This document shows positions 9,925 through 21,330 of a DNA stretch of 30,000 nt, piece by piece. The DNA is from Theodoxus fluviatilis (lineage: Eukaryota > Mollusca > Gastropoda > Cycloneritida > Neritidae). The stretch is from positions 65,001 to 95,000 of the forward strand of contig JAWQFJ010018873.1 in assembly GCA_034096865.1 (NCBI GenBank). Reading direction: 5' to 3'. The translations under genes and the position numbers were made by a program. Below the pieces are notes generated by a model. It was not told the DNA's origin, made no database searches, and worked only from the letters and a program-made list of their open reading frames with translations. Position 1 is the first letter of the stretch. Every line of letters begins with the position of its first letter.

Positions 9925-12054
9925 GCGATTTGAGGGCAGCGCAAGGTTTTGTTGTGCACGATGACGTTATTTCCAGAGGGCACCATTGTTATGAAATACA
10001 CGCCTATTCGATTGCAAGTACGCTTCTGTATGAGTAAACTGGTACGTTCAACCGTTTTGTGTGGCTTGGGACACTGACGTTCCTCTGCAAACACATCACC
10101 ACTACAAGCATGGTTCCGGCCGGGCGATCCGCGCCACCTGGTGGATGCTCACGTTAGCAGTGCTGGAGTCAACGACAAGACAGGTCGCGTGGTGATCCGG
10201 AGCCAGGCCGACAAGCGTAGGCTGAGGACATTAAGTGATTGCTGGGACAGGCGGTGTTGGACCCATGTCGGAACCGTTCCATCCCTCATGGTCTGTCCAG
10301 GCGTGTTTGAACAGAAGCCAATGCAAACACGATTTACTGTGGGCCGGGTGTTCCCAAGCCGAGGAGGAAGAAGGATGAATTGACAAATCAGTGGTACACA
10401 TGGCCTATTGATCCGCCATGCTCAGCAGTTGAGCGACCCGCTGCTCTCTGAGCGGATACCCGGGTCTGCAAAGATATGAAGAGAGGAGGGGCTACAGCCA
10501 TGTACCGTTATGAAAGGTTTCGACGTCAAGTTTTGTGCAGCCTGGCTCCCTAGTCTGACGTAGCGCAGATAAATAAAACATATCTTCTTCCAAAATTGTC
10601 GGAAGCACACGATTTCAGAGAAATATAATGGCGCCGATGCTCGGGGCAAAAAAAGAGCTTGTTTGCATACTTTTGAGAATGTCGCAGTTGAGTTTTCTAC
10701 GGTGCTGAGGACCGGAAGCTTGCGTACCTCGCGGGCAAAGATGCAAGACTCCTTTCTTTGTCGCTTAGATTGGATGAAAGTGAGTTAATTGAGACAGCAA
10801 AAATTGTAATCTGTTCCTTAAGCTGCGTTCCAATTAGGCTACACGTCGGCCATCTACGCCGAGGTTTCGATTTCGCGTCTGCGATTTTGTGGATTTGACA
10901 CATGTCCAAAGAAAACTTTACTGATTGTTTTTCGAAGTTCTATGTATACCTGGACAAAGTAGGCCGAAGCTATATGTCCTGATTAGTTATATAAAATCAC
11001 TCTTTTGTTTGGAAGTTGTGGAAAGTCTCGTCTGTAATTTTCATCATTGATTCCACCTCGACCAATTCGCATGCAACAGTCCCCGATCACAAGTTCACTA
11101 AGTTCAATTCGGCCTTCTTTTACTTCGGGTACTTCGGTCAGTTAGAACACACCATTAATGGTAGATTAATGCTGCAGAACTCCCGCGCACTGTTTTGTTG
11201 CCAAAGCCTCCATACCAATGTCAATTAGTCGTATTCAGTTCTGTGATGCTGTGATTGTACTTCGATTATGTTGCTCACTTCTGGGTGCTTTTTTATCATA
11301 CAAACGGATGTGTTTTACAGACCACTTCTTTCAAATGTGACTTTACTTTGGCTTTCTGTGTAAGTTGGACAGAAGGACCTGCCTTCCCCCAATTGTGTAG
11401 AGAACCTCATCCTTCTCGCGTCGTGTACAGTTGCAGCATTTGGGAATGTTAGTTTTAATCAGTAAGTTGTAAACCACATTTCACAAGCTTTGTCAATGTC
11501 GTGTTCGGAATACGCGTTAGTAACGGCATCTGACAACAACAAAAAACAAAACAAAACAAAAACAAAAGTGTGCATGAGTCGCTCATAATATTTTTGGTCT
11601 TGATTCACTTTTTACCATGTACGTATGATACATAAACGCCCAGATTGAAGTGAACCTAATACGTGAATGAGGTTCATTGCATTAGACCAGTTCCTGGAGA
11701 ACTGATCATGCTAACTGTCTCGGGCGGCCTTGGATAATATTCACAAATGTGTCAAATCTTTTTGTGTTTGCGTGTGGAAGTTACTTTGGTTCAGGAATGG
11801 TCACAACGTAAAGCTTGTATGTGTGTGACCTCCACGTTCACAGACAGATAGTTAACAAAATCTAAATATCGATATTTATCGCACCGGCCGAAATAATGCT
11901 AAATCTGAATTCAGAACGGCATTTGACGTTTTATCACATTCTGTCTCTCAATAAACCGCACGGAAGTCATTAAAGTCTGAACGTTTTTTTTCTAGGCCTT
12001 CCCCTCCCGGCACGACTCACCTGACATATTCCTATATTCCTGAGGACCGCTTAT
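9925..12054. other. unannotated DNA
   Basis: About 2.1 kb shows no supported gene. The longest frame is 80 codons (10141-10383, plus), is GC-richer than its surroundings and has no known motif. An A-rich AACAAA stretch (about 11532-11568) looks like a simple-repeat or retroposon tail, but I see no body attached to it. Confidence 0.4.
11532..11568 (+). repeat. A-rich (AAAAC)n tract
   Basis: This is a short tract of AACAAC followed by repeated AAAAC units. It could be an old retroposon tail on the plus strand or plain slippage. Confidence 0.7.
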
Positions 12055-12310
12055 GGAACTTAAGGCCGCGACGCCGGCCAACGGACCCTGTTCTTGCTCT
12101 CCTCAGCTGGGCCCACGTCCGTCTGGCCGCCCTTGCCGCGCTATCTGCTTATCTTCTCAATGTCCGCTTTGGCCTCCCAACTCTCTCTTCCCTTGTGATT
12201 CCGGTAGAATACCTGCCTTGTAACGATGTCAGCTGGGTTTCCTAGGGTGTGTCCTATCCTTCTCTCCAGGCATATTCGTTTGTATCTGTCTATAAAGACG
12301 TAATACTTAT
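12055..12310 (-). pseudogene. decayed LINE reverse-transcriptase C-terminal fragment
   Basis: Read on the minus strand, about 12165-12300 translates to a stretch containing RRIGHTLGNPADIVTRQ, followed shortly by an EAKADIEKI-like segment and a stop. Further on, a separate frame reads AEESKNRVRWP. These match, in order, what I know of the C-terminal tail of many animal LINE polyproteins: an RRW-x-GHTLRKP-x-x-x-x-TRQ motif, a linker, and then a KNRVRWRG-like motif. The fragment has a stop and at least one frame change and lacks the catalytic core, so it is inactive. It abuts a pyrimidine-rich stretch and the large CT array. Clade is uncertain. Confidence 0.65.
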
Positions 12311-12553
12311 CCCTTTTTGGGCCTCAGGAGTCACCCTGCGTCCTCTATTTTGTGTCTCTTCATTTTGACCCTTCTAAATCCATTAACATATTCTCTCCCT
12401 TTCCTCTCCCCACCTTCGTTGCCCTCCCCACTTGCCTTCACTTCCTCCATTGACAGTCTCCTTGCCCGCCTTCCTCCCGTCTTGTTTTTATCGTATTCGG
12501 ATTGTTTGTTCAAGTTGTTATCTTCCGGGCAACGTACAGTGCGCCATCTCTAT

Positions 12554-12970
<417 letters not shown>

Positions 12971-13014
12971 GGGGTGTGTGTGTGTGTGTGGTGTGTGTGT
13001 GTGTGTGTTTGTGA
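12971..13014. repeat. GT microsatellite
   Basis: (GT)n follows directly after the CT complex and is broken once by GGTG. It is the reverse-strand analogue of the TG-AG pairing seen near 8.2 kb. Confidence 0.95.
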
Positions 13015-13852
13015 GTGCGCGCGTGAGCGCAAGATTGCATGCACGCTGTGTGTAAGCAAAAATGATTCAATGAATTTTGTGGTTATCTGCATTATTAGAG
13101 TTGATAAGTCGAATTTCCGAACATTCAGCAATAACGGTTTATGCTTAGTTGTCTACAAATTCAGTCTTAAATCAATGATTCACGAGATAATACATTATAT
13201 TAAAAATTTAATAGATTGTTCCTAGAGTGAAACTCTTACTTTGCACCACAATTCATAAGAATCCATTTTGAACTTTTAGAGTTATTTTGCCAAAAAACGA
13301 ACGAAATAACTAGCCGACCGAAAACATGATCTCCTTGGAGGATGTATTTATTCAACCAGTGTTAAAACTCCACAGCGCAAGTTAGAACTATGTCCCACGG
13401 AAATTAAGGCATTGGTATGGTATGAGTCTCTTCATCGTGTTTCTAATCAATATGACCGCCTTTGGAATAAGTCTGATGTGTCTGATGAGAGTCTGTCTGG
13501 AGCGCCAATAAGAGTTCTCTCGAGAAACTCGTCAACCCTGCAGCTGAGCTCTTCAATACGTCTCTCACACCTTGGGGATTTTAATTTCCCGTCTGGAGGC
13601 GTCCGTGTGGAACAAGAGACAGACTTACACCAGTCTAAGAGTCCATTATGCTGGTGCCATCTCCTCGCTTTAGCTGTCACTTCCCCTCTGATCGCCCAGA
13701 CCTCCCCTGGCGTGTGAGTGTAAGTGCGAACGGTCATCCCTGCCCTGACCCGCCTGGCCTGCCGTCCGCAGGCCCTGGGGATGAGGACGCGTGTTTAAGG
13801 CTGACAGGCCAGTGCCGGCACTCAGAAGCTCCCCAGCCTCCCTCCCTCCCTG
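13015..13852. other. unannotated DNA, with a possible decayed coding stretch
   Basis: A minus-strand frame at 13447-13737 (96 codons) looks more protein-like than its surroundings. It includes RRIEELSCRVDEFLE, a short predicted coiled-coil pattern. The plus strand is also open for 101 codons over the same interval, so this is weak evidence. No family is recognised. Confidence 0.3.
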
Positions 13853-16053
13853 TCACCACGGCAAGGTAGATACACCACGGCAGATACACCATGACAGATA
13901 CACCACGGCAGATACACCACGACAGATACACCACGGCAGATACACCACGACAGATACACCACGACAGATACACCACGGCAGGTACACCATGGCAGATACA
14001 CCACGACAGATACACCACGACAGATACACCACGACAGATACACCACGACAGATACACCACGACAGATACACCACGACAGATACACCACGACAGATACACC
14101 ACGACAGATACACCACGACAGATACACCACGACAGATACACCACGGCAGATACACCACGACAGATACACCATGACAGATACACCACAACAGATACACCAC
14201 GGTAGATACACCACGGTCGATACACCATGACAGATACACCACGGCAGATACACCACGACAGATACACCACGGCAGGTACACCATGGCAGATACACCACGA
14301 CAGATACACCACGACAGATACACCACGACAGATACACCACGGCAGATACACCACGACAGATACACCACGACAGATACACCACGACAGATACACCACAACA
14401 GATACACCATGGCAGATACACCACGGCAGATACACCACGACAGATACACCACGATAGATACACCATGGCAGATACACCACGACAGATACACCACGACAGA
14501 TACACCACGACAGATACACCACGACAGATACACCACGACAGATACACCACGGCAGATACACCACGACAGATACACCATGGCAGATACACCGCAACAGATA
14601 CACCACGGCAGATACACCGCAACAGATACACCACGGCAGATACACCGCAACAGATACACCACGACAGATACACCGCAACAGATACACCACGACAGATACA
14701 CCACGACAGATACACCACGGCAGATACACCACGACAGATACACCACGGCAGGTACACCATGGCAGATACACCACGGCAGGTACACCATGGCAGATACACC
14801 ACGACAGATACACCACGGCAGATACACCACGATAGATACACCACAACAGATACACCACGACAGATACACCACGGCAGATATACCACGGCAGATACACCAC
14901 GACAGATACACCACGACAGATACACCACGACAGATACACCACGACAGATACACCACGACAGATACACCACGACAGATACACCACGACAGATACACCACGA
15001 CAGATACACCACGACAGATACACCACGACAGATACACCACGGCAGATACACCACGGTAGATACACCGCAACAGATACACCACGACAGATACACCACGACA
15101 GATACACCACGACAGATACACCACGACAGATACACCGCAACAGATACACCGCGACAGATACACCACGACAGATACACCACGACAGATACACCACGACAGA
15201 TACACCACGACAGATACACCACGACAGATACACCACGACAGATACACCACGACAGATACACCACGGCAGATACACCACGGTAGATACACCACGACAGATA
15301 CACCACGACAGATACACCACGACAGATACACCACGGCAGATACACCACGGTAGATACACCACGGCAGGTACACCACGACAGATACACCACGACAGATACA
15401 CCACGACAGATACACCACGGTAGATACACCGCAACAGATACACCACGACAGATACACCACGGCAGATACACCACAACAGAGACACCACGACAGAGACACC
15501 ACGGCAGATACACCACGGCAGATACACCACGACAGATACACCACGACAGATACACCACGACAGAGACACCACGACAGAGACACCACGGTAGATACACCAC
15601 GGCAGATACACCACGACAGAGACACCACGACAGAGACACCACGGCAGATACACCACGACAGATACACCACGGCAGATACACCACGACAGGTACACCATGG
15701 CAGATACACCACGACAGGTACACCACGACAGATACACCACGACAGATACACCACGACAGATACACCACGACAGATACACCACGACAGATACACCACGGCA
15801 GATACACCACGGCAGGTACACCATGGCAGATACACCACAACAGATACACCACGACAGGTACACCACGACAGATACACCACGACAGATACACCACGACAGA
15901 TACACCACGACAGATACACCACGACAGATACACCACGACAGATACACCACGACAGATACACCACGACAGATACACCACGACAGATACACCACGACAGATA
16001 CACCACGACAGATACACCACGACAGATACACCACGGCAGGTACACCACGGCAG
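13853..16053. repeat. 14-bp minisatellite, 156 phase-perfect copies
   Basis: The consensus unit is GATACACCACGACA. The first clear unit starts at 13869 and the last at 16039, exactly 155 periods of 14 bases apart. Intermediate checks at 14401, 15003, 15479 and 15969 are also in phase, so units differ by substitution and not by indel. Variation is concentrated at unit positions 2, 3 and 9-13; positions 4-8 (ACACC) are nearly invariant. Common variants end GGCA, GGTA or AACA, or have CATGGCA in place of CACGACA. Since 14 is not a multiple of 3, each frame reads a 14-residue repeat. Neither strand of the consensus has a stop codon in any frame. The resulting minus-strand frames of 824, 732 and 731 codons are therefore artefacts, not supported genes. 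Confidence 0.97.
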
Positions 16054-16135
16054 TACCCGCCCTTCATGTACGACCTCTTTTGCTGTTTGTCTCTTGTGGA
16101 ACTGGGATAAACTGTACGCTGCTGCTTGGAACAGA

Positions 16136-16308
16136 ATAACAAATTAACTGAATGGAACTTAACTGAACAAAATGAAGTAGACTGAAGTGAAATTGACGTA
16201 ATATACACGTGAACTGACGGTCACCAAAACTGACTGAATCTATGAAATTTGAACCGAACCGAAGTGAAGTTGATTGAATTGAAGTAAACTGAATCGAGGC
16301 AAATCGTA
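16136..16308. repeat. degenerate ACTGAA-rich low-complexity tract
   Basis: ACTGAA, ACTGAAC, TGAAGT and related words recur about every 8-12 bases with heavy degeneration. It looks like an old tandem repeat of a roughly 10-base unit beside the 14-bp array, but its sequence is unrelated. Confidence 0.6.
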
Positions 16309-16705
16309 GATAACGAATGCGACTTGTAAAAACATGTGTCCGAGCTGTTGCAAGACTTTTACACGTGAAATGTGTAGTGCGGCAGCTGGCACGCTGTGAG
16401 CAAAATTACTTTTTGCACAGCATAGCATTCACGTGTACAGCAGGATAAAGGACATTTCATGTACTCAGACCAGGAACCATAGCACTGGCTACGGCTTTGA
16501 TCGTTATTTCAAAATAATAAAAAGGAAATGTTTCTTTCTGAACGTGAATACATATTTAAACACGTCTATCGGTTTAGTTAAAAATGGCTTCCCACCTTTT
16601 TCTTGTGATTGCTTTGATCCATTGCATTAGTATTCGGTAATGTTCTTGTTTGACTTGATAATTTTTCAGTCGAACAAACATACCGAGTCATCTGCAAAGA
16701 CATAT
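16309..16705. other. unannotated DNA
   Basis: I see no gene or repeat. The longest frames are about 65 codons. Confidence 0.5.
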
Positions 16706-16728
16706 GTGGAAACGCGCGCGCACACACA

Positions 16729-16818
<90 letters not shown>

Positions 16819-16821
16819 CAA

Positions 16822-16860
<39 letters not shown>

Positions 16861-16862
16861 TG

Positions 16863-16950
<88 letters not shown>

Positions 16951-16978
16951 TAAATTCACACACACGCGCGCGCGCGCA
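16706..16978. repeat. CA microsatellite with CG-alternating ends
   Basis: About 240 bp of (CA)n has sparse AA, CC, TG and TC interruptions. It is capped by GCGCGCGC on the left (16712-16720) and by CGCGCGCGCGC on the right (about 16965-16977). The whole stretch is almost purely alternating purine-pyrimidine. Open frames here are His/Thr or Cys/Val repeats only. Confidence 0.95.
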
Positions 16979-18911
16979 ATTTGTTGTCATGTTCAAGCAT
17001 TTTCAATCATCGTCCCACTCTTGACACACCCTTTCTAATCAAAATGCAAACGGAAAAGGAGCATTCGACATGGTGTGACAAACCTGCCAGCATAAATCTT
17101 TTCCCATCATGGGGTAATACATTCGTAGAAAAAACCAATATATGTATGTAGTTTCTGTGACAAACAGTTTCAATTTTCACGGTTTTCTCCCACCATTGTG
17201 TACCGCACGCAGCGTTTCCTGACAGTTTCTCAACCTTCAACTAGAGTTTTCTGTCTAGAGTTGCTTCACCACCTCTGTCTCTTCATCATCCCATTTACCT
17301 ACACCCCAAGTGTTTAGCTGTGCACGCATCCATGTATTTTTCTTCAGTGTCGCGTATTCAGCAGCACATGTTCGTCTCTCTTCTGTAAAGGTCAACGTTG
17401 GTTGTGTTTTCTCCAAGGATCTGAGTGCGGGAAAAAACTCTCAAAACCCCCCAAAACTGGAGATAATGATCTTGTCATGTATGAAATGCCTGAGGGCTGG
17501 GAAAATGTACTTTGGAACGTTTCAGCTTTTTTGCGACCATTCTGTGAAACCTTCTTTGTGACGTTCGCCTATCATGGCCTTCAGTTTCAATATTTGCAAA
17601 ATACCATTCTGCTCTCAGTCCGTTCAGCAAAATTTGATAAAGAGCACGGTAGCAGCCCGAAAAAATTGTTGTTATGCATTTCAGGAATGTTTTTGTGACA
17701 ATATAGTGTAACTCACAAAATATATCCCCCCTCTGCGGATGCCATATAATTTGACAAAGTGAATGCCTGAATATGGATTGGGACATCAAAGAGCAACTAA
17801 GACGGATGCCATATTTTGTAATGCATTGACATATCCATGCAGAGATCTTCAAAGTAAATGCACACTTTTTTCTACTATCGCCCATGAAAAGACAAACCTT
17901 TGATGTTTGAACTGAAGCTGCACTTAGTCCAAACCTAATGCCCCATTGGAAAGCTAAACAACTTCAGACCTACAGATTCTGATACAGAGTAACATATGAC
18001 CGGAGCCATCCACCGTCCCCACTATCTGCTGGAACCCCTGGCTGCTGGGCTTTCAGGTTGCTCAGACGGGAACCACCCGCAACAGGCAAAGAGGCTACGG
18101 TAAAAGCAGAGATTTGCATTGTTGACAAAAACGTAGGTCTTTGGAGGAAAACATATTTAAAAACTGAGATAAAATGTATATCAATATGCCCCTAACAATG
18201 AAGACCAAACAAATCTATGAAGAATAATGTATTGAAACTGGCTTGCCCCGACCCAACCAAGTACGTAAATAAGGAATGTTTGCTCTGTGACGATGCTAGT
18301 GAGTTAATCGACCAGGAGCAGATCAATGCAATGCAATGCCTTTTTTAATGAGCAAACCAAAATCTCCATCACTTTGTTTGCCAAGAGATGTGGAGAAAAA
18401 ATGCTAACGACGTAGTTCACTTGAAACAATACAGACGTAGAAACGGCTACAAAACAAGCGATGGTAATGGTCTTCTGCTGAATGACAACCTTCGGTAAAC
18501 AATTACTCGACGTCGATTCGGATTGTTACTGTTCGGGTTACTATTCCTGAAATGTCGTTATACCGAGACAATCCTTTGTACAAATTATTTACTTCACTAT
18601 AAGTTTCCAACGTGATCGTTATCTGGTAAGGCAGTCAAACAACTGTTGTGATCTACGCTAATGTTGTTATTTGAACTGTTTGTGACACTCGCATTCATTC
18701 CATGGTACTTAGTAGTTGAAAGGTGCAGAAACACCCAGATTTAGATACAAGGGGGAAAATGGCCACGCATCGCCTATGAAACTTCATCCCCATTAATTCC
18801 AAGTCAGACGAGCTGCAAATTACAGTGTTTCAGGAATTGCTCACATTGCTGACACTAGTGCATCTCATTAGATATAGACTAACTGCAACTGCTCTATTCC
18901 CACACATTCGC

Positions 18912-18913
<2 letters not shown>
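16979..18913. other. unannotated DNA
   Basis: About 1.9 kb has no recognised gene. The longest frames are a 98-codon plus frame (17402-17698) and a 136-codon minus frame (17475-17885), which overlap each other. Neither has a domain I know. The related words CGGATGCCATATAA (17736) and CGGATGCCATATTTT (17802) hint at a small local duplication. Confidence 0.4.
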
Positions 18914-18958
<45 letters not shown>

Positions 18959-19020
18959 TGTGTGTGTGTGTAAGTGCATGTGCGTGATTGTGTATGTCTG
19001 TGTGCGTATGTGCATGCATG
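18914..19020. repeat. GT microsatellite
   Basis: A clean (GT)n runs to about 18957, followed by interrupted GT/GCAT/GTAT sequence. Confidence 0.95.
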
Positions 19021-19092
19021 TATGTCTGCCCAAGTGTCCGGCCGGCCGTCCATCTGTCTGTGCTTGCTTGCAGAAAGCATACCCCCCTTTTC

Positions 19093-19096
<4 letters not shown>

Positions 19097-19140
<44 letters not shown>

Positions 19141-19204
19141 ACTCTCTCTCTGACTCTCTCTCTCTTTCTCTCACTCTCACTCTCTCTCTGACTCTCTCTC
19201 TCTC
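19097..19204. repeat. CT microsatellite
   Basis: (CT)n is interrupted by TTTCT, ACTCT and TGACT. Two copies of a longer unit containing CTCTGACTCTCT lie near its right end. Confidence 0.95.
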
Positions 19205-19490
19205 AAGTTAACGATTTTATTATATGGGGCGCGGACCATCCTTTTGAAGGCTTCCATCTGATACGTCAAGGTACAAAAGGCGGGTGGAGAATCATCCGGG
19301 TACTCAGTCCTGGATGCCACGCAGGCCAAACTCACTTCCTCTCTTTGTGGCACCGCCTGAATCCCCTCCTGCCAGCTCCTGATTCTCCTGGGAAGTTTCC
19401 GTTTGGACACAGTTGTCCACATCGACAGCAGGCTCGACGGTTGCTTTCAAGGAATAGCGTCTGATAATTTCCCCCGTCATCTATCTCCCC
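19205..19490 (-). other. possible decayed coding stretch, minus strand
   Basis: This island is GC-richer than its flanks. On the minus strand one frame reads a plausible protein segment including ATVEPAVDVDNCVQTETSQE and then GGDSGGATKR. A second frame continues with CVASRTEYPDDSPPAFCTL. If these join, a frame change lies near 19330-19345. The mixed, non-repetitive residue usage is what suggests coding origin. I recognise no family. It could be a host exon remnant or a transposon fragment, or chance. Confidence 0.25.
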
Positions 19491-19795
19491 CTTCTGACAG
19501 CTGGGTGGAATTGGCAGAGTTCAGAATCAGTCATCTGCTTGATGCGAGACCGCTCCCAAGGCTATTACAGATGAAATAACATGTCTAAATGATCGCGGGT
19601 AACATTGTGCAAGGCATTCTTGAGTAGTAGAGATTATTATTTTAATTTGAAAGCATACATTCCATGTTGTATTGTTTCGAAACAGATGCCTAGTTTTAGA
19701 ACTGTAGCATTTACACAGTGTGAATTGGATGCTCGAATGACTAACTGTTACGCGTTTGTTAACTTATTTGCGTTAGGAAAATAAGTATGAATACT
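19491..19795. other. unannotated DNA
   Basis: I see no gene or repeat in this interval. Confidence 0.5.
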
Positions 19796-19985
19796 TGTCT
19801 GTCTGTCTACGTCGCTCTCAATCTCTCAGTCTCTGTCTCTCTCAACCTCTCTTTCTTTCTCTCTCTTTCTTTCTCTTTCTTTCTCTCTCTTTCTCTCTCT
19901 CCCTCTCTCTCCTTCTCTCTCTCTCACTCTCTCTTTCTCTCCCACTTTCTTTCTCTCTTTCTCTCTCTCCATCCCTCTCTCTCCT

Positions 19986-20027
<42 letters not shown>

Positions 20028-20276
20028 GCGCTCTCTCTCACGCTCTCTCTCTCACGCTCTCTCTCTCTCTCACGCTCTCTCTCTCTCTCGCTCTCTCACT
20101 CTTTCTCTCTCTCACGCTCTCTCTCTCTCTTTCTCTCTCTCTCTATATATATCTCTCTTTCTGTCTCTGTCTCTGTCTCTCTGTCTCTCTCTGTCTCTCT
20201 CTGTCTGTCTCTCTCTCTGTGTCTCTCTCTCTGTGTCTCTCTCTCTTTCTCTCTCTCTTCCTTTCTTTTTCTCTCA
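19796..20276. repeat. CT-rich microsatellite complex
   Basis: About 480 bp of nearly pure pyrimidine on the plus strand. Blocks run from CTTT-rich to CT, then CACG-CTCT repeats at about 20025-20115, a TATATATA insert near 20145, and finally TGTCTC repeats. The open frames (Ser/Leu/Phe/Cys) are repeat artefacts. Confidence 0.95.
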
Positions 20277-20639
20277 GCTTGCGCATGCGTGTTTGTAATA
20301 TACTATCCTTAATTAATTTTGTTCCCACTCCTCAAGCATTAGATTACAAAAACCGCTACCTAGCATGCACTAATATCCACTCCATCCATCCATCAATGAA
20401 TAGTTTGTTTTGTTGCAGTGATTGAACATGAAGTTTATAGGTGATAATGTGTGTAATCAAAGGTTAGACAACTCCATATGATTACAGTTGCTTCGTCGTC
20501 AGCGGTAGTGGTGCACCACGGTGACGTTTTAAAATGAGACTACAATGAGCACGTCGCAGCAGGATCCAATTTGTGGAATCGATACTTCTTGAAAGGGTTG
20601 CACGTGCGATGTAATGTGTGTATGGATGTATGCTAATAG
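20277..20639. other. unannotated DNA
   Basis: I see no gene or repeat in this interval. It lies 3' of the LINE copy that follows on the opposite strand. Confidence 0.5.
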
Positions 20640-21330
20640 ATTTACATAGCGCCGATTTCAGAACACGACTCAAAGGCGCTGCACAGTCACTGAAAGGATA
20701 AACATTCTCAGTTTCTTCTTGCATGTATAGAGAGAGTCTAACTGTCTGACGGTAGGCGGAAGACCATTCCTCAATCTCGGTGCTGAGCACTGGATAACCC
20801 CGTCTTCCATGGTGCTGCATCTGCTCGGAGAGCAGGCAAGCAACTCCTTTCTGGACGATCGGAAGCAGCGCCCTGGATGGTGCTGTCTCAAGAGGTCAGA
20901 GAGATAGCTTGGCATAGAGGCCTTGTTCCTTACGCAACTGTAAGCGAGGATGCAATCTTAAACTGGATCCTCTTTTCCATCCGCAGCCAGTGTAGATTCA
21001 GTACGACTCTTGATCAACCTAGCAGAAGAGTTTTGCACTCTCTGACGGCGATCAGTTGACTTTGTCGGTAGCCCGCAGAATAGTGAGTTGCAGTAGTGAA
21101 ATCGAGAAATGGCAAGTGCATGGTCTACTCTTCTCAGAGCATCTTCATCTCGGAATTGAGTCATCTTGCTGATGCCATAAATATGGTAATAATAGGATCT
21201 GCACACTGCCGTGATGTTGGCACAAAGATCAAAGTGTCTGTCGAAAACCATGCCCAAGTTTTTCTCAAACTCTGCATCTGATGGATTCTCTTGACATAAA
21301 GATCTAGTGTGATAGGATCTAGTCTACACA
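20640..21330 (-). pseudogene. 5'-truncated CR1/L2-type LINE, 3' end with frameshifts
   Basis: On the minus strand, 21257-20995 encodes NLGMVFDRHFD, then SRFHYCNSLFCGLP and RVQNSSARL. These are hallmarks of the region after the palm/thumb of CR1/L2-group reverse transcriptases. The next expected motif, LHWL followed by KRIQFKIAS, is present but in another frame (near 20985). The last block, PSYLSDLLRQHHPGR to APRLRNGLPPTVRQL, is in yet another frame (about 20915-20690). So at least two frameshifts are needed, near 20995 and near 20950. After the stop comes CGCTATGTAAATCTATTAGC, a typical 3' tail for this LINE group. The copy lacks the endonuclease and the catalytic YxDD region, so it cannot be active. 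The left edge of homology (about 20640) is better defined than the right edge. Confidence 0.85.

Noticed and set aside
9610..9933. Poly-aspartate protein (107 codons)
   Set aside because: The GAT/GAC array keeps every frame open. I see no upstream coding sequence or splice signals.
13860..16052. CRISPR array
   Set aside because: Units are contiguous 14-mers with no spacers, and the window is eukaryotic in character.
13734..16208. Minus-strand open frame of 824 codons (plus 732- and 731-codon frames overlapping it)
   Set aside because: It is entirely explained by a 14-bp repeat with no stop in any frame. All three minus frames are equally open, and codon usage is just the repeat.
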